Positions 49,759 to 58,794 of a stretch of 64,000 nucleotides of DNA are shown here, in pieces (within the stretch, counting starts at the first letter, position 1; each line of letters opens with the position of its first letter). Below the pieces are notes generated by a model. It saw only the letters and a program-made list of their open reading frames with translations, was not told where the DNA came from and made no database searches. A program made the translations under genes and the position numbers. The stretch comes from Saccharopolyspora_C sp047200635 (GTDB taxonomy: Bacteria; Actinomycetota; Actinomycetes; Mycobacteriales; Pseudonocardiaceae): assembly GCF_047200635.1 (NCBI RefSeq), contig NZ_JBJZOI010000013.1, positions 62,001 to 126,000 on the forward strand, read 5' to 3'.

Positions 49759-51293
49759 CCGTGGAATCCTCGTTCGACCTGCTGATGCAGGGGTTCGCCA
49801 CCGCGTTGACCCCGATGAACCTGGTGTGGGCCGCGATCGGCGTGCTGCTGGGCACCGCGATCGGCGTGCTGCCCGGCATCGGGCCCGCGATGGCGGTGGC
49901 GCTGCTGCTGCCCGTCACCTACGCGCTGGAACCGACCGCGGCGTTCATCATGTTCGCCGGGATCTACTTCGGCGGCATGTTCGGCGGCTCCACCACCTCC
50001 ATCCTGCTCAACACCCCCGGCGAGAGCGCCGCGGTGGTCGCGGCGATGGAGGGCAACCCGATGGCCCGCCAGGGCCGGGGCGCGCAGGCGCTGGCCGCGG
50101 CCGCGATCGGGCACTTCATCGGTGCGCTGATCGGCATCACGCTGCTGACGCTGCTGGCGCCGACGGTCGCGTCGCTGGCGGTGAACATCGGGGCGCCGGA
50201 CTACCTCGCGGTGATGGTGCTGGCCTTCATCGCGGTCACCTCGGTGCTGGGCAACTCGCGGATCCGCGGGTTCGCCTCGCTGCTCATCGGGCTCACCATC
50301 GGGCTGATCGGGCTGGACGAGATGACCGGCCAGCAGCGGCTCACCTTCGGGATGCTGCCGCTGGCCGACGGAATCGACGTGGTCATCGTGGCGGTCGGGC
50401 TGTTCGCCATCGGTGAGTCGCTGTGGGTCGCCGCGCACCTGCGGCACACCTCCGGCAAGCCGATCCCGGTGGGCACGCCGTGGCTGGGCAAGGAGGACCT
50501 GCGGCGCTCCTGGAAGCCGTGGCTGCGCGGGCCGCTCATCGGGTTCCCGTTCGGCGCGATCCCCGCGGGCGGCGCGGAGATCCCCACCTTCCTGTCCTAC
50601 GTCACCGAGAAGCGGCTCTCCCGTCACCGGGACGAGTTCGGCAAGGGCGCCATCGAGGGCGTCGCCGGTCCCGAGTCCACCTCCAGCGCGTCCGCGGCCG
50701 GGACCATGGTCTCGATGCTGACCCTGGGCCTGCCGACCACGGCGGTCGCGGCGGTCATGCTCGCCGCGTTCCAGCAGTACGGGATCCAGCCGGGCCCGCT
50801 GCTGTTCCAGCGGGAGTCCGACCTGGTGTGGGCGCTCATCGCGAGCATGTTCATCGGCTCGGTGCTGCTGCTGGTGCTGAACCTGCCGCTGGCGCCGGTG
50901 TGGGCGAAGCTGCTGCAGATCCCCCGCCCGTACCTGTACGCGGGGATCCTCTTCTTCGCCAGCATCGGGGCGTACGCGGTCGGCGGGTCCGCGCTGGACC
51001 TGCTGGTGCTGTTCGTGGTCGGGCTGATCGGATTCGCGATGCGCCGCTACGGGTTGCCGGTGCTCCCGGCGATCATCGCGGTGATCCTCGGCCCCACCGC
51101 CGAGCAGCAGATGCGGCGCGCGTTGCAGATCAGTGACGGCCAGGTCGTCGGTTTGATCAACACGCCGTTCTCGCTCACCGTCTACGCCGTGGTCCTGGTG
51201 ATCCTGGCGTGGCCGCTGATCGGCCGGGCGCTGCGCCGCCGCCGCCCGGCTGAGCAGGGACGGGACCAGGAGGAGGACCGGGCGGAGGTCTGA
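49755..51293 (+). CDS. tctA: Tripartite tricarboxylate transporter large membrane subunit TctA
   Basis: A 512-residue membrane protein with about 11-12 segments. TctA signatures are GIGPAMAVALLLPVTYALEP, IYFGGMFGGSTTSILLNTPGE, the second repeat PFGAIPAGGAEIPTFLSY and GAIEGVAGPESTSSASAAGTMVSMLTLGLPTTAVAAVML. It forms the sodium- or proton-coupled translocation path. GTG 49755 overlaps the tctB stop (GTGA). It ends the operon before the hairpin at 51325. Confidence 0.95.
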   Translation: MTVESSFDLLMQGFATALTPMNLVWAAIGVLLGTAIGVLPGIGPAMAVALLLPVTYALEPTAAFIMFAGIYFGGMFGGSTTSILLNTPGESAAVVAAMEGNPMARQGRGAQALAAAAIGHFIGALIGITLLTLLAPTVASLAVNIGAPDYLAVMVLAFIAVTSVLGNSRIRGFASLLIGLTIGLIGLDEMTGQQRLTFGMLPLADGIDVVIVAVGLFAIGESLWVAAHLRHTSGKPIPVGTPWLGKEDLRRSWKPWLRGPLIGFPFGAIPAGGAEIPTFLSYVTEKRLSRHRDEFGKGAIEGVAGPESTSSASAAGTMVSMLTLGLPTTAVAAVMLAAFQQYGIQPGPLLFQRESDLVWALIASMFIGSVLLLVLNLPLAPVWAKLLQIPRPYLYAGILFFASIGAYAVGGSALDLLVLFVVGLIGFAMRRYGLPVLPAIIAVILGPTAEQQMRRALQISDGQVVGLINTPFSLTVYAVVLVILAWPLIGRALRRRRPAEQGRDQEEDRAEV

Positions 51294-51324
51294 TCGCAGC
51301 ATCGCCACGACGCCCCTCGGACCA

Positions 51325-51354
51325 GGCCCGCACCGCGCCCCGGCGGTGCGGGCC
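51325..51354 (+). terminator. Terminator of tctCBA operon
   Basis: A perfect 12 bp stem, GGCCCGCACCGC (51325-51336) with GCGGTGCGGGCC (51343-51354), 6 nt loop, 31 nt after the tctA stop. No T-run follows. Confidence 0.8.
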
Positions 51355-51402
51355 CCTGGCTTCCGGCCCCAGATGATCACGTGAAGAACTACACTCCGGC
51401 GG

Positions 51403-52152
51403 GTGGCGGAATACCGGATCGATGATCTCGCCCGCGCCGCCGGCACCACGGTGCGCAACGTGCGGGTCTACCAGGATCGGGAGCTGCTGCCCGCGCCGCG
51501 TCGCCAGGGCAGGTTGGCCATCTACTCGGACGCGCACCTGGTGCGGCTCCGCATGATCATCAACATGCTGGAGCGCGGTTACGCGTTCGCCCAGATCAAG
51601 GAGATGCTCTCGGCCTGGGCGGCGGGTCGCAGCCTCGGCGACCTGCTCGGGCTCGAGGAGGTCATGGGCGAGTCCTGGGCCGAGCAATCGCCGCGGGTGT
51701 TCTCGCTCGCCCAGCTGCGCGCGATGTTCCGCGGTCAGCTCACCCAGGCCAACATCCGCCGCGCCCTCGAACTGAACCTGCTGGAGCGCTGGGGCGCGCG
51801 GTTCGTCGCCCCCACCCCGCAGCTGCTCGACGCGGGCGCTGAGCTGGTGGGCATGGGCGTGCCCCTGGGCGAGGTGCTCGACCTCGCCGACCAGTTGCAG
51901 CAGGACGTCGACCACGTCTCGGAGAGCCTGGTCGCGCTGGTGCGCACGCACGTGCTCGGTGATCCGGCCACCGCGCCCTGGACCGACGACGAGGTCCGGC
52001 GCTACTCGGAGGTCGTGCAGCGGCTCCGGCCGCTGGCGATGTCGGCGCTCAACGCCGCCGCGGCCCGCTCGGCGGAGCGGGTGATCCCGGAGCTGCTGGG
52101 CGATCGCCTGGTCTCGCTGCTGCGCGAGCAGGAGCGGGAAGGGGCCGAGTGA
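51403..52152 (+). CDS. MerR-family transcriptional regulator
   Basis: A 249-residue regulator with the N-terminal MerR winged HTH (YRIDDLARAAGTTVRNVRVYQDRELLPAPRRQGRLAIYSDAHLVRLRMI, residues 3-52), the family helix MLERGYAFAQIKEML, and a long C-terminal helical region without Cys pairs, so it is unlikely to be a metal sensor of the classical type. It uses GTG 51403. No target is obvious; tex is convergent with it. Confidence 0.9.
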   Translation: MAEYRIDDLARAAGTTVRNVRVYQDRELLPAPRRQGRLAIYSDAHLVRLRMIINMLERGYAFAQIKEMLSAWAAGRSLGDLLGLEEVMGESWAEQSPRVFSLAQLRAMFRGQLTQANIRRALELNLLERWGARFVAPTPQLLDAGAELVGMGVPLGEVLDLADQLQQDVDHVSESLVALVRTHVLGDPATAPWTDDEVRRYSEVVQRLRPLAMSALNAAAARSAERVIPELLGDRLVSLLREQEREGAE

Positions 52153-52155
52153 CCG

Positions 52156-52206
52156 CCCGCACCGGCGCCGTCCCGGGTGGCCGCCGGTGCGGGGCGGCCA
52201 CCCGGG
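52156..52206. terminator. Overlapping alternative hairpins between MerR gene and tex
   Basis: Two perfect stems compete for the same bases: CCCGCACCGGCG/CGCCGGTGCGGG (52156-52167 with 52182-52193) and CCCGGGTGGCCGCC/GGCGGCCACCCGGG (52172-52185 with 52193-52206). They lie between convergent genes, and either could terminate transcription arriving from its own side. Confidence 0.75.
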
Positions 52207-52212
52207 GCGAGC

Positions 52213-54606
52213 TCAGCCCTTGAACCCGGCGCGGCGCAGCGCGTCCGCCATCGCCCCGCCCGCCGGTGCGGAGTCGCGGCCCCGGCGCTGACCGCTCCTG
52301 CCGCCGTTGCCGCCGTTCCCGGCGTTCTTCGCGCCGCCGCCCTTGCCGCCGCGTTCCCCGCCGGGACGACCGCCCCGGCCGCGCCCGCCGCCGTCCCGGC
52401 GCTCGGCCGCGCCGCCTTCGGAGGAGGCCTCGTCGTCCAGCCGCAGCGTCAGCGAGATCCGCTTCCGCGGCACGTCCACGTCCAGGACCTTCACCTTCAC
52501 CACGTCGCCGGACTTCACCACGTCGTGCGGGTCGTTGACGAAGTCCTTCGACATCGCCGAGACGTGCACCAGCCCGTCCTGGTGGACCCCGACGTCGACG
52601 AAGGCGCCGAAGGCCGCCACGTTCGTGACCACGCCCTCCAGCCGCATCCCCGGCTCCAGGTCGGCGATCTTCTCGACGCCGTCGGCGAAGGTGGCCGTCT
52701 GGAAGGTGGGGCGCGGGTCGCGGCCCGGCTTGTCCAGCTCCGTGAGGATGTCGGTCACGGTGGGCAGGCCCACCGCGTCGTCGACGAAGTCGGCGGGCCG
52801 GATCTCGCGCAGCACCCGGGTGTTGCCGATCAGCCCGCTCAGCTCGCTGCCGGTGGCCTCCAGGATCCGGCGCACCACGGGGTAGGACTCCGGGTGCACG
52901 CTGGAGGAGTCCAGCGGGTCGTCGCCCCCGGGGATCCGCAGGAAGCCGGCGCACTGCTCGAACGCCTTCGGCCCCAGCCGCGCCACGTCCTTGAGCCCCT
53001 TGCGGGATCGGAACGGACCGTTGCCGTCGCGGTGCGCCACGATGTTCTCCGCGAGGCCCTCGCCGATGCCCGAGACCCGGGTCAGCAGCGGCACGGAGGC
53101 GGTGTTGACGTCCACGCCCACCGCGTTCACGCAGTCCTCCACCACCGCGTCCAGCGAGCGGGACAGCTTCGTCTCGGTGATGTCGTGCTGGTACTGGCCC
53201 ACCCCGATCGACTTCGGGTCGATCTTGACCAGCTCCGCCAGCGGGTCCTGCAACCGCCGCGCGATCGACACCGCGCCGCGCAGCGAGACGTCCAGGCCGG
53301 GGAACTCGCGGGAGGCGTAGGCGGAGGCCGAGTACACCGAGGCGCCCGCCTCGGAGACCGAGATCTTCGTCAGCCCCAGGCCGGGGTGCCGCTTGATCAG
53401 GTCGGCGGCGAGCCGGTCGGTCTCCCGGGAAGCGGTGCCGTTGCCGATCGCCACCAGCTCCACGCCGTGCGCGCGGGCCAGCTTCTCCAGCGAGGCGATC
53501 GCCTGGTCCCAGCGCTGCTGCGGCTGGTGCGGGTAGATCGTGTCCGTGGCCACCAGCTTGCCGGTGCCGTCGACGACCGCGACCTTGACGCCGGTGCGGA
53601 AGCCCGGGTCGAGGCCCATCGTCGGCCGCATCCCCGCGGGCGCGGCCAGCAACAGGTCCCGCAGGTTCGCCGCGAACACGCGGGCCGCCTCGTCCTCGGC
53701 CTGCTGGCGCAACCGCAACCGGAGGTCGATGCCGAGGTGGGTCAGCACCCGGGTGCGCCAGGCCCAGCGCACCACGTCGCCCAGCCAGCGGTCCGCCGGA
53801 CGGCCCTGGTCGGCGATGCCGAACCGCGCCGCGATCTCCCGCTCGTAGGACGACGGGCCGTCCTGCTCGGCCTCGGTGCCGTCGTCGGGCTCCAGGGAGA
53901 GGTCCAGCACCTCTTCCTTCTCGCCGCGGTACAGCGCCAGCACGCGGTGCGAGGGCAGCGCGGTGAACGGCTCGTCGAACTCGAAGTAGTCCGCGAACTT
54001 CGCGCCCTCGTCCTGCTTGCCCTCGCGCACCCGGGCGACCATCCGGCCCCGCGACCACATGCGCTCGCGCAGCTCACCGACCAGGTCGGCGTCTTCGGAG
54101 AAGCGCTCCACCAGGATCGAGCGGGCTCCTTCCAGCGCCGCGGCCGCGTCGGCGACGCCCTTGTCGGCGTCGACGAACTCGGCGGCCCGCGCCTGCGGGT
54201 CCTGGCCGGGGTCCCCGAGCAGCAGGTCGGCCAGCGGCTCCAGCCCGGCCTCGCGCGCGATCTGGCCCTTGGTGCGCCGCTTGGGCTTGTAGGGCAGGTA
54301 GATGTCCTCCAAGCGGGCCTTGGAGTCGGCGGCGTTGATCCGCGCCTCCAGCTCGGCGTCGAGCTTGCCCTGCGAGCGGATCGACTCCAGCACGGTGCCG
54401 CGCCGCTCCTCCAGCTCGCGCAGGTAGCGCAGGCGCTCCTCCAGGGTGCGCAGCTGCGCGTCGTCGAGCGCGCCGGTGACCTCCTTGCGGTAACGCGCGA
54501 CGAACGGCACCGTGGCGCCGCCGTCGAGCAGGTCGACGGCAGCGTCGACCTGCCGCTCCCGCACGCCGAGCTCCTCGGCGATCCTCTGATGCACAGCCGT
54601 CGTCAC
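52213..54606 (-). CDS. tex: Tex-family S1 RNA-binding transcription accessory protein
   Basis: A 797-residue Tex protein. It has the N-terminal helical Tex domain (RIAEELGVRERQVDAAVDLLDGGATVPFVARYRKE), the YqgF/RNase H-like domain (GLDPGFRTGVKVAVVD), helix-hairpin-helix repeats (FRSRKGLKDVARLGPKAFEQCAGFLRI), an S1 domain (LEGVVTNVAAFGAFVDVGVHQDGLVHVS) and a Gly/Arg-rich tail with RGG-like repeats. Tex binds nucleic acid and associates with transcription and RNA processing. GTG 54606 follows AGGAGAGG. The RGG-rich tail after residue about 735 is longer than in the E. coli family member. Confidence 0.96.
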   Translation of the reverse strand: MTTAVHQRIAEELGVRERQVDAAVDLLDGGATVPFVARYRKEVTGALDDAQLRTLEERLRYLRELEERRGTVLESIRSQGKLDAELEARINAADSKARLEDIYLPYKPKRRTKGQIAREAGLEPLADLLLGDPGQDPQARAAEFVDADKGVADAAAALEGARSILVERFSEDADLVGELRERMWSRGRMVARVREGKQDEGAKFADYFEFDEPFTALPSHRVLALYRGEKEEVLDLSLEPDDGTEAEQDGPSSYEREIAARFGIADQGRPADRWLGDVVRWAWRTRVLTHLGIDLRLRLRQQAEDEAARVFAANLRDLLLAAPAGMRPTMGLDPGFRTGVKVAVVDGTGKLVATDTIYPHQPQQRWDQAIASLEKLARAHGVELVAIGNGTASRETDRLAADLIKRHPGLGLTKISVSEAGASVYSASAYASREFPGLDVSLRGAVSIARRLQDPLAELVKIDPKSIGVGQYQHDITETKLSRSLDAVVEDCVNAVGVDVNTASVPLLTRVSGIGEGLAENIVAHRDGNGPFRSRKGLKDVARLGPKAFEQCAGFLRIPGGDDPLDSSSVHPESYPVVRRILEATGSELSGLIGNTRVLREIRPADFVDDAVGLPTVTDILTELDKPGRDPRPTFQTATFADGVEKIADLEPGMRLEGVVTNVAAFGAFVDVGVHQDGLVHVSAMSKDFVNDPHDVVKSGDVVKVKVLDVDVPRKRISLTLRLDDEASSEGGAAERRDGGGRGRGGRPGGERGGKGGGAKNAGNGGNGGRSGQRRGRDSAPAGGAMADALRRAGFKG

Positions 54607-54789
54607 GATGTTCCGACACCTCTCCTGATCTCCGCCCAGAACCGTCGGTGCATTCTGCCCGACGTCCCGATCAGGCCCTCCCGGCGCACGCACCGGCGTG
54701 TCGGCCCCCCGCGCGCCCCGCAGCGCAATACCGCCGAACGGGTGTTGTTGTGACCGGTGCCATACGCTCGGTCGTGGGAGGTGGGGCTG

Positions 54790-57111
54790 GTGGAGACGGC
54801 GAACGCGATGCCCGGGTTCCGGAGCCGCCTGCCCCTGGAGACGACGAGCTTCGTCGGCCGCCGCCGAGAGCTGGCCGAGGCCCGCAGGCTGATGTACTCG
54901 GGTCGGCTGCTCACCCTCACCGGACCCGCCGGGGTGGGCAAGAGCAGGCTCGCGCTGCGGCTCGCCCGCAGGTTGCGCCGCGCGTTCCCGGACGGGGTCG
55001 TGTTCGTCGGCCTCGGCGACGTGCAGGACGCCGCCCTCCTGCCGCAGGCGGTCAGCGCCGCCCTCGGCGGCAGGCCCGGACCGGGCAATCCCGCCGAGGA
55101 CGTGTTCGCCCGGATCCGCGACCAGCGGATGCTCATCGTGCTCGACGACTGCGATCGCGTGCTGGGGGCCGTCTCCCGGCTCGCCCACCGGCTGCTCACC
55201 GAGCGCAGCGAGGTCCACCTGCTGGTCACCAGCAGGCAGGTGCTGGGCGTGGCGGGCGAGGTGGTGCTGCCGGTCGCGCCGCTGTCGCTGCCCGACGCCG
55301 GGGGCCGGCCCGAGCCGGAGTACGGGGACGTGTTCGCCGACGCGGTCAGCCTGTTCACCGATCGCGCCGCCGCCGTCTCGCCCGGGTTCACCCTCGACGA
55401 GTCGAACCGGGGGGTGGTGACCCGGATCTGCCGCAGGCTGGACGGGATGCCGCTGGCGATCGAGCTGGCCGCGGCCCAGCTGCGGGGATCCTCCCCGGAA
55501 CAGCTGTTGGACCGCCTCGACGACCGGTTCGCCCTGCTGACCAGCGGTGAGCAACCCTCGCGGGACGAGGCGCTGGAGGAATCGATCGGCTGGAGCTTCG
55601 GCCTGTGCGCGCCGCCCGAGCAGCTGCTGTGGTCCCGGGCGTCCTGCTTCGCCGGCGAGTGGGATCTCGCCGCCGCCCAAGAGGTCTGCGCCGACGCCGA
55701 GCTGGCCCCGGAGCAGGTGGCGGAGTCGCTCGACGCGCTGGTCGCCAAGTCGGTGGTGGTCCGCGAGCACCACGAGCAGCGGGACCTCACCTACTACCGC
55801 ATGTTCGACAGCATCCGCGAGTACGGCCTGGCCCGGCTCCGCGACGCGGGTCTGGAGGAGGAGCTGCGCGCCCGCCACGGCCGCTACTTCCACCGGCTCG
55901 CCGACCGCTACCACGACGAGGTGTGCGGACCGCGCCAGCTGGAGTGGGTGCACCACATGATCCACCTGCACCCGAACCTGCGGGCGGTCCTCGAACGGGA
56001 CCTGGCCGAGGGCCGGGTCGAACTGGTGGTGGCGACCGCGGCCGAGCTGTGGTCGTTCTGGTTCTCCGGCAACGCGCTGCGCGAGGGCTACCGGTGGTTG
56101 CTCAGCGGCCTGGAGGCGTTGCCCGACCCGACGCCCGTGCGCGCGGACGGGCTCTCGTCGGCGGCGTTCGTCGCGCTGCACCTGGAGGAGATCGAGGCGG
56201 CCGGAACGATGCTGGCCGAGGCCCTGGCGATCGCCGGGCGCCACGACGACCGCGGCCTCACCGCCCGCGTCGAGGGCACCGCGGGGATGGAGGCCATGCT
56301 CCGCGGCCGGATGGACGAGGCCGCCGAGCGGCTGGAGCGCGCCGCGACCGGGCACAAGGCCGTCGGTGACCTGTTCGGCTACCTCAGCGCGATGATCCTG
56401 CTGGCCTGCCTGGGCTTCTACTGCCACGACAGGCGGGGCGCCGAGGCGGCGGCGGAGAGCCTGCGGCTGTGCGAGACCTTCGGCGCGACCTGGACGAAGT
56501 GCTACGCGCTCTGGGTGGTCGCGCTGCACCGCTGGCGGGAGGGTGACCACCGCGAGGCGGCCCTGCTGATCCAGCAGGCGATCCGGTTGCAGCGGCTGGC
56601 CCGGGACATGGCCGGGCTCGGGGTGTACCTCGAGGTGCTGTCCTGGTGCGCCGCCGCGGTGGACCAGCCGCTGCGCGCCACCCGGCTGATGGGGGCCTCC
56701 TCGGCGCTGCGCAAGGCCAACGGCGGCGAGATGGGCGAGTCGGTGTACTTCGACGACTACGACGCGGTGGCGATGGCCTGGGCCGGGCGGGTGCTCGGCG
56801 AGCGGCAGCAGCGCGGCGCCTACGAGGAGGGCGCCGGGTGGGAGCTGGCCGAGATGGTCGCCTACGCGCTGGAGGAGGGCACCAACCGGCCGGAGGCCGC
56901 CCCGGCGCCGGCCGGTTCGGGTGCGGGGCTCACCGCGCGCGAGGTGGAGGTGGCGGTGCTGCTGGCGGCCGGCGAGGACGACGCGGGGATCTCCGAGCGG
57001 CTCGACCCGGCGGAGCGGGGCGCGGAGGTCGAGGTCGCTCGGGTGCTGGAACGGCTCGGCTTCGGCGACCGCGCCGAGCTCGCCGCCTGGGTCCGGCGGC
57101 GGAGGCCCTGA
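54790..57111 (+). CDS. STAND-type ATPase with degenerate C-terminal LuxR-like domain
   Basis: A 773-residue regulator-like protein. A short leader precedes LETTSFVGRRRELAEARRLM and the NTPase: Walker A GPAGVGKSRLA (about residue 45), Walker B MLIVLDDCD, sensor VTSRQVLGV and GMPLAIELAAAQL. A winged helix (LEESIGWSFGLCAPPEQLLW) and helical repeats follow. The C-terminus LTAREVEVAVLLAAGEDDAGISERLD...ARVLERLGFGDRAELAAWVRRR follows the LuxR pattern, but the recognition segment (usually S.RTVE.HV..I) is replaced by DPAERGAEVEVA. DNA binding is therefore doubtful. GTG 54790 was chosen because of GGGAGG 8 nt upstream. Confidence 0.85.
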   Translation: METANAMPGFRSRLPLETTSFVGRRRELAEARRLMYSGRLLTLTGPAGVGKSRLALRLARRLRRAFPDGVVFVGLGDVQDAALLPQAVSAALGGRPGPGNPAEDVFARIRDQRMLIVLDDCDRVLGAVSRLAHRLLTERSEVHLLVTSRQVLGVAGEVVLPVAPLSLPDAGGRPEPEYGDVFADAVSLFTDRAAAVSPGFTLDESNRGVVTRICRRLDGMPLAIELAAAQLRGSSPEQLLDRLDDRFALLTSGEQPSRDEALEESIGWSFGLCAPPEQLLWSRASCFAGEWDLAAAQEVCADAELAPEQVAESLDALVAKSVVVREHHEQRDLTYYRMFDSIREYGLARLRDAGLEEELRARHGRYFHRLADRYHDEVCGPRQLEWVHHMIHLHPNLRAVLERDLAEGRVELVVATAAELWSFWFSGNALREGYRWLLSGLEALPDPTPVRADGLSSAAFVALHLEEIEAAGTMLAEALAIAGRHDDRGLTARVEGTAGMEAMLRGRMDEAAERLERAATGHKAVGDLFGYLSAMILLACLGFYCHDRRGAEAAAESLRLCETFGATWTKCYALWVVALHRWREGDHREAALLIQQAIRLQRLARDMAGLGVYLEVLSWCAAAVDQPLRATRLMGASSALRKANGGEMGESVYFDDYDAVAMAWAGRVLGERQQRGAYEEGAGWELAEMVAYALEEGTNRPEAAPAPAGSGAGLTAREVEVAVLLAAGEDDAGISERLDPAERGAEVEVARVLERLGFGDRAELAAWVRRRRP

Positions 57112-57315
57112 CGGGAGCGTCGGATAGGGTGGGCCCGCCCCACGGCCCAGTGCCTGTCACTCGTTCGAGGTGAGACAGCTCTCCCTCCGCCGAAAACATG
57201 CACATTCGGTGACTACATCGGCCCGGCTCGGGTGAACCGGATCGCCGAAACCAGGTAGTCCCGCACGTATATACCGCGATGCACGCACACGCTCCGTCTC
57301 GGAGTGTGGGGAGCC

Positions 57316-58539
57316 GTGACACCCCCCGATCGACACCAGAACCCCGAGAACCCGACCCCCGAGAACCCGAAGCCCGAAGCGACGCCGAACAGCAACGCCT
57401 GGCGGGACACGGCACTGGGAGCCGACCGCGCGGTGCGTTCCGGAGTGGACCGGGTGCGGCCGTACGCCCACCAGGCCTGGCAGCGAGTCGTGCCGCTCCT
57501 GCAGCGGCTGTGGGCGGCGGTGCTCCCCTTCCTCCGGCGCGTGCGCGGCTCCGCGGCCGGCCGCAAGGTCGAAGAAGCGGTGGGCCCGTGGGCGGAGCGC
57601 GCCGCGGCCCGGTTCCGCTCCGCGAGCCGAGGCGGCCACCGCCGCGAGCAGCACCCCCGGCTGCGCGCGATGCAGGCCGGTGCCGGCCTCGCGGTGCTGG
57701 GCGTCCTGGGCGTCGCGGTGCTCAGCGTGAGCACCGGCACCCACGACGACGTCCGCGCCACCGCCCACATCGACGGGATGCCCGCGGCCGGTGGAAACCC
57801 CGGTCCGCAGCAGTTCGGCCCGTTCGGCTTCGACGAGGCCCCCGACGACGGCGGGAGCACCGAGGACGAGGAGGCTCCCGAGGAGCCCCCAGGACCGGTG
57901 CCGGGCCCGCCCGCGAAGGGCATCGACGTCTCCAACCACAACGGCTCCGTCGACTGGAAGCAGGTCGCGGCGGACGGGCAGAACTTCGCGTTCGTGCTCG
58001 CCACCGACGGCACCGACTTCACCAGCCCGAAGTACGCCGAGCAGTACCACGGCGCGAAGGCGGCCGGTCTGCTGGCCGCGCCGTACCACTTCGCCCGTCC
58101 CGACGAGTCCGCCGAGGCGCAGGCCGACAGGCTGCTGGCGGTCGCCGACCACCAGCAGGACGGCAAGAGCCTGCCCCCGGTGCTGGACCTGGAGGTCGAC
58201 CCCTCCGGCGGCGGTTGCTACGGCCTGTCGGTGCCGGCGATGCACCGGTGGACCGACGCGTTCACCGAGAAGATCAAGTCCGCGACCGGGACCGACCCGA
58301 TCATCTACGCCAACCCCTCGTTCTGGAACGAGTGCATGGGCGGCACCGACAGCTACTCGGACCACCCGCTGTGGCTGGCCTCCTACGGCGTCGACGAGCC
58401 GAGCGTGCCGCAGGGCTTCCGGGACTGGAACTTCTGGCAGTACACCGAGGACGGCAGCGTGCCCGGCGTGAGCGGCGACGTGGACCAGAACCACTTCCAG
58501 GGCAGCGTCGGCGACCTGATGAAGCTGGCCGACGGCTGA
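57316..58539 (+). CDS. Membrane-anchored GH25 lysozyme
   Basis: A 407-residue type II membrane protein. It has a Pro/Asn-rich N-terminus, basic amphipathic segments, then one membrane segment (about residues 122-139, GAGLAVLGVLGVAVLSVS). After an acidic Gly/Pro linker comes a GH25 (Chalaropsis-type) muramidase domain from about residue 200: GIDVSNHNGSVDW, PYHFARPD, LDLEVDP (catalytic Asp/Glu), IIYANPSFW and WNFWQYTEDG. It would cut peptidoglycan next to the membrane. GTG 57316 follows GGGGAG. The long cytosolic part distinguishes it from secreted GH25 lysozymes. Confidence 0.93.
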   Translation: MTPPDRHQNPENPTPENPKPEATPNSNAWRDTALGADRAVRSGVDRVRPYAHQAWQRVVPLLQRLWAAVLPFLRRVRGSAAGRKVEEAVGPWAERAAARFRSASRGGHRREQHPRLRAMQAGAGLAVLGVLGVAVLSVSTGTHDDVRATAHIDGMPAAGGNPGPQQFGPFGFDEAPDDGGSTEDEEAPEEPPGPVPGPPAKGIDVSNHNGSVDWKQVAADGQNFAFVLATDGTDFTSPKYAEQYHGAKAAGLLAAPYHFARPDESAEAQADRLLAVADHQQDGKSLPPVLDLEVDPSGGGCYGLSVPAMHRWTDAFTEKIKSATGTDPIIYANPSFWNECMGGTDSYSDHPLWLASYGVDEPSVPQGFRDWNFWQYTEDGSVPGVSGDVDQNHFQGSVGDLMKLADG

Positions 58540-58545
58540 TCCCAC

Positions 58546-58577
58546 CGGTGCGGGGAGCCCCTCGGCTCCTCGCACCG
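58546..58577 (+). terminator. Terminator after GH25 gene
   Basis: CGGTGCGGGGAGCC (58546-58559) pairs with GGCTCCTCGCACCG (58564-58577) over 14 bp with one G-T wobble and a 4 nt loop, 7 nt after the stop codon. Confidence 0.82.
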
Positions 58578-58794
58578 AGCGGTCGGCGCAACCCCGAGGC
58601 GCCGACCCGTGCGGACGCCCCTGCCGCCCGCACCGAACCCGGAGGACCCCGCCGCGCCCGATGGTCGGCGGGGTCCGCTGGCGTCCGGGTCCGAGTGAGC
58701 GTGGTCACCGGGATGAGAGGTGGGGCGGGTGGGGTGCGCGGGTAGCCTCCTGCATCGGGAACAACGAGGAGGCGTCATCCGCAACGACGGCAAC

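Noticed and set aside
54607..56550. Apparent 5' extension of the tex frame into the STAND ATPase gene
   Set aside because: Tex family similarity begins at the GTG 54606. The extension is antisense to the ATPase motifs and lacks any domain.
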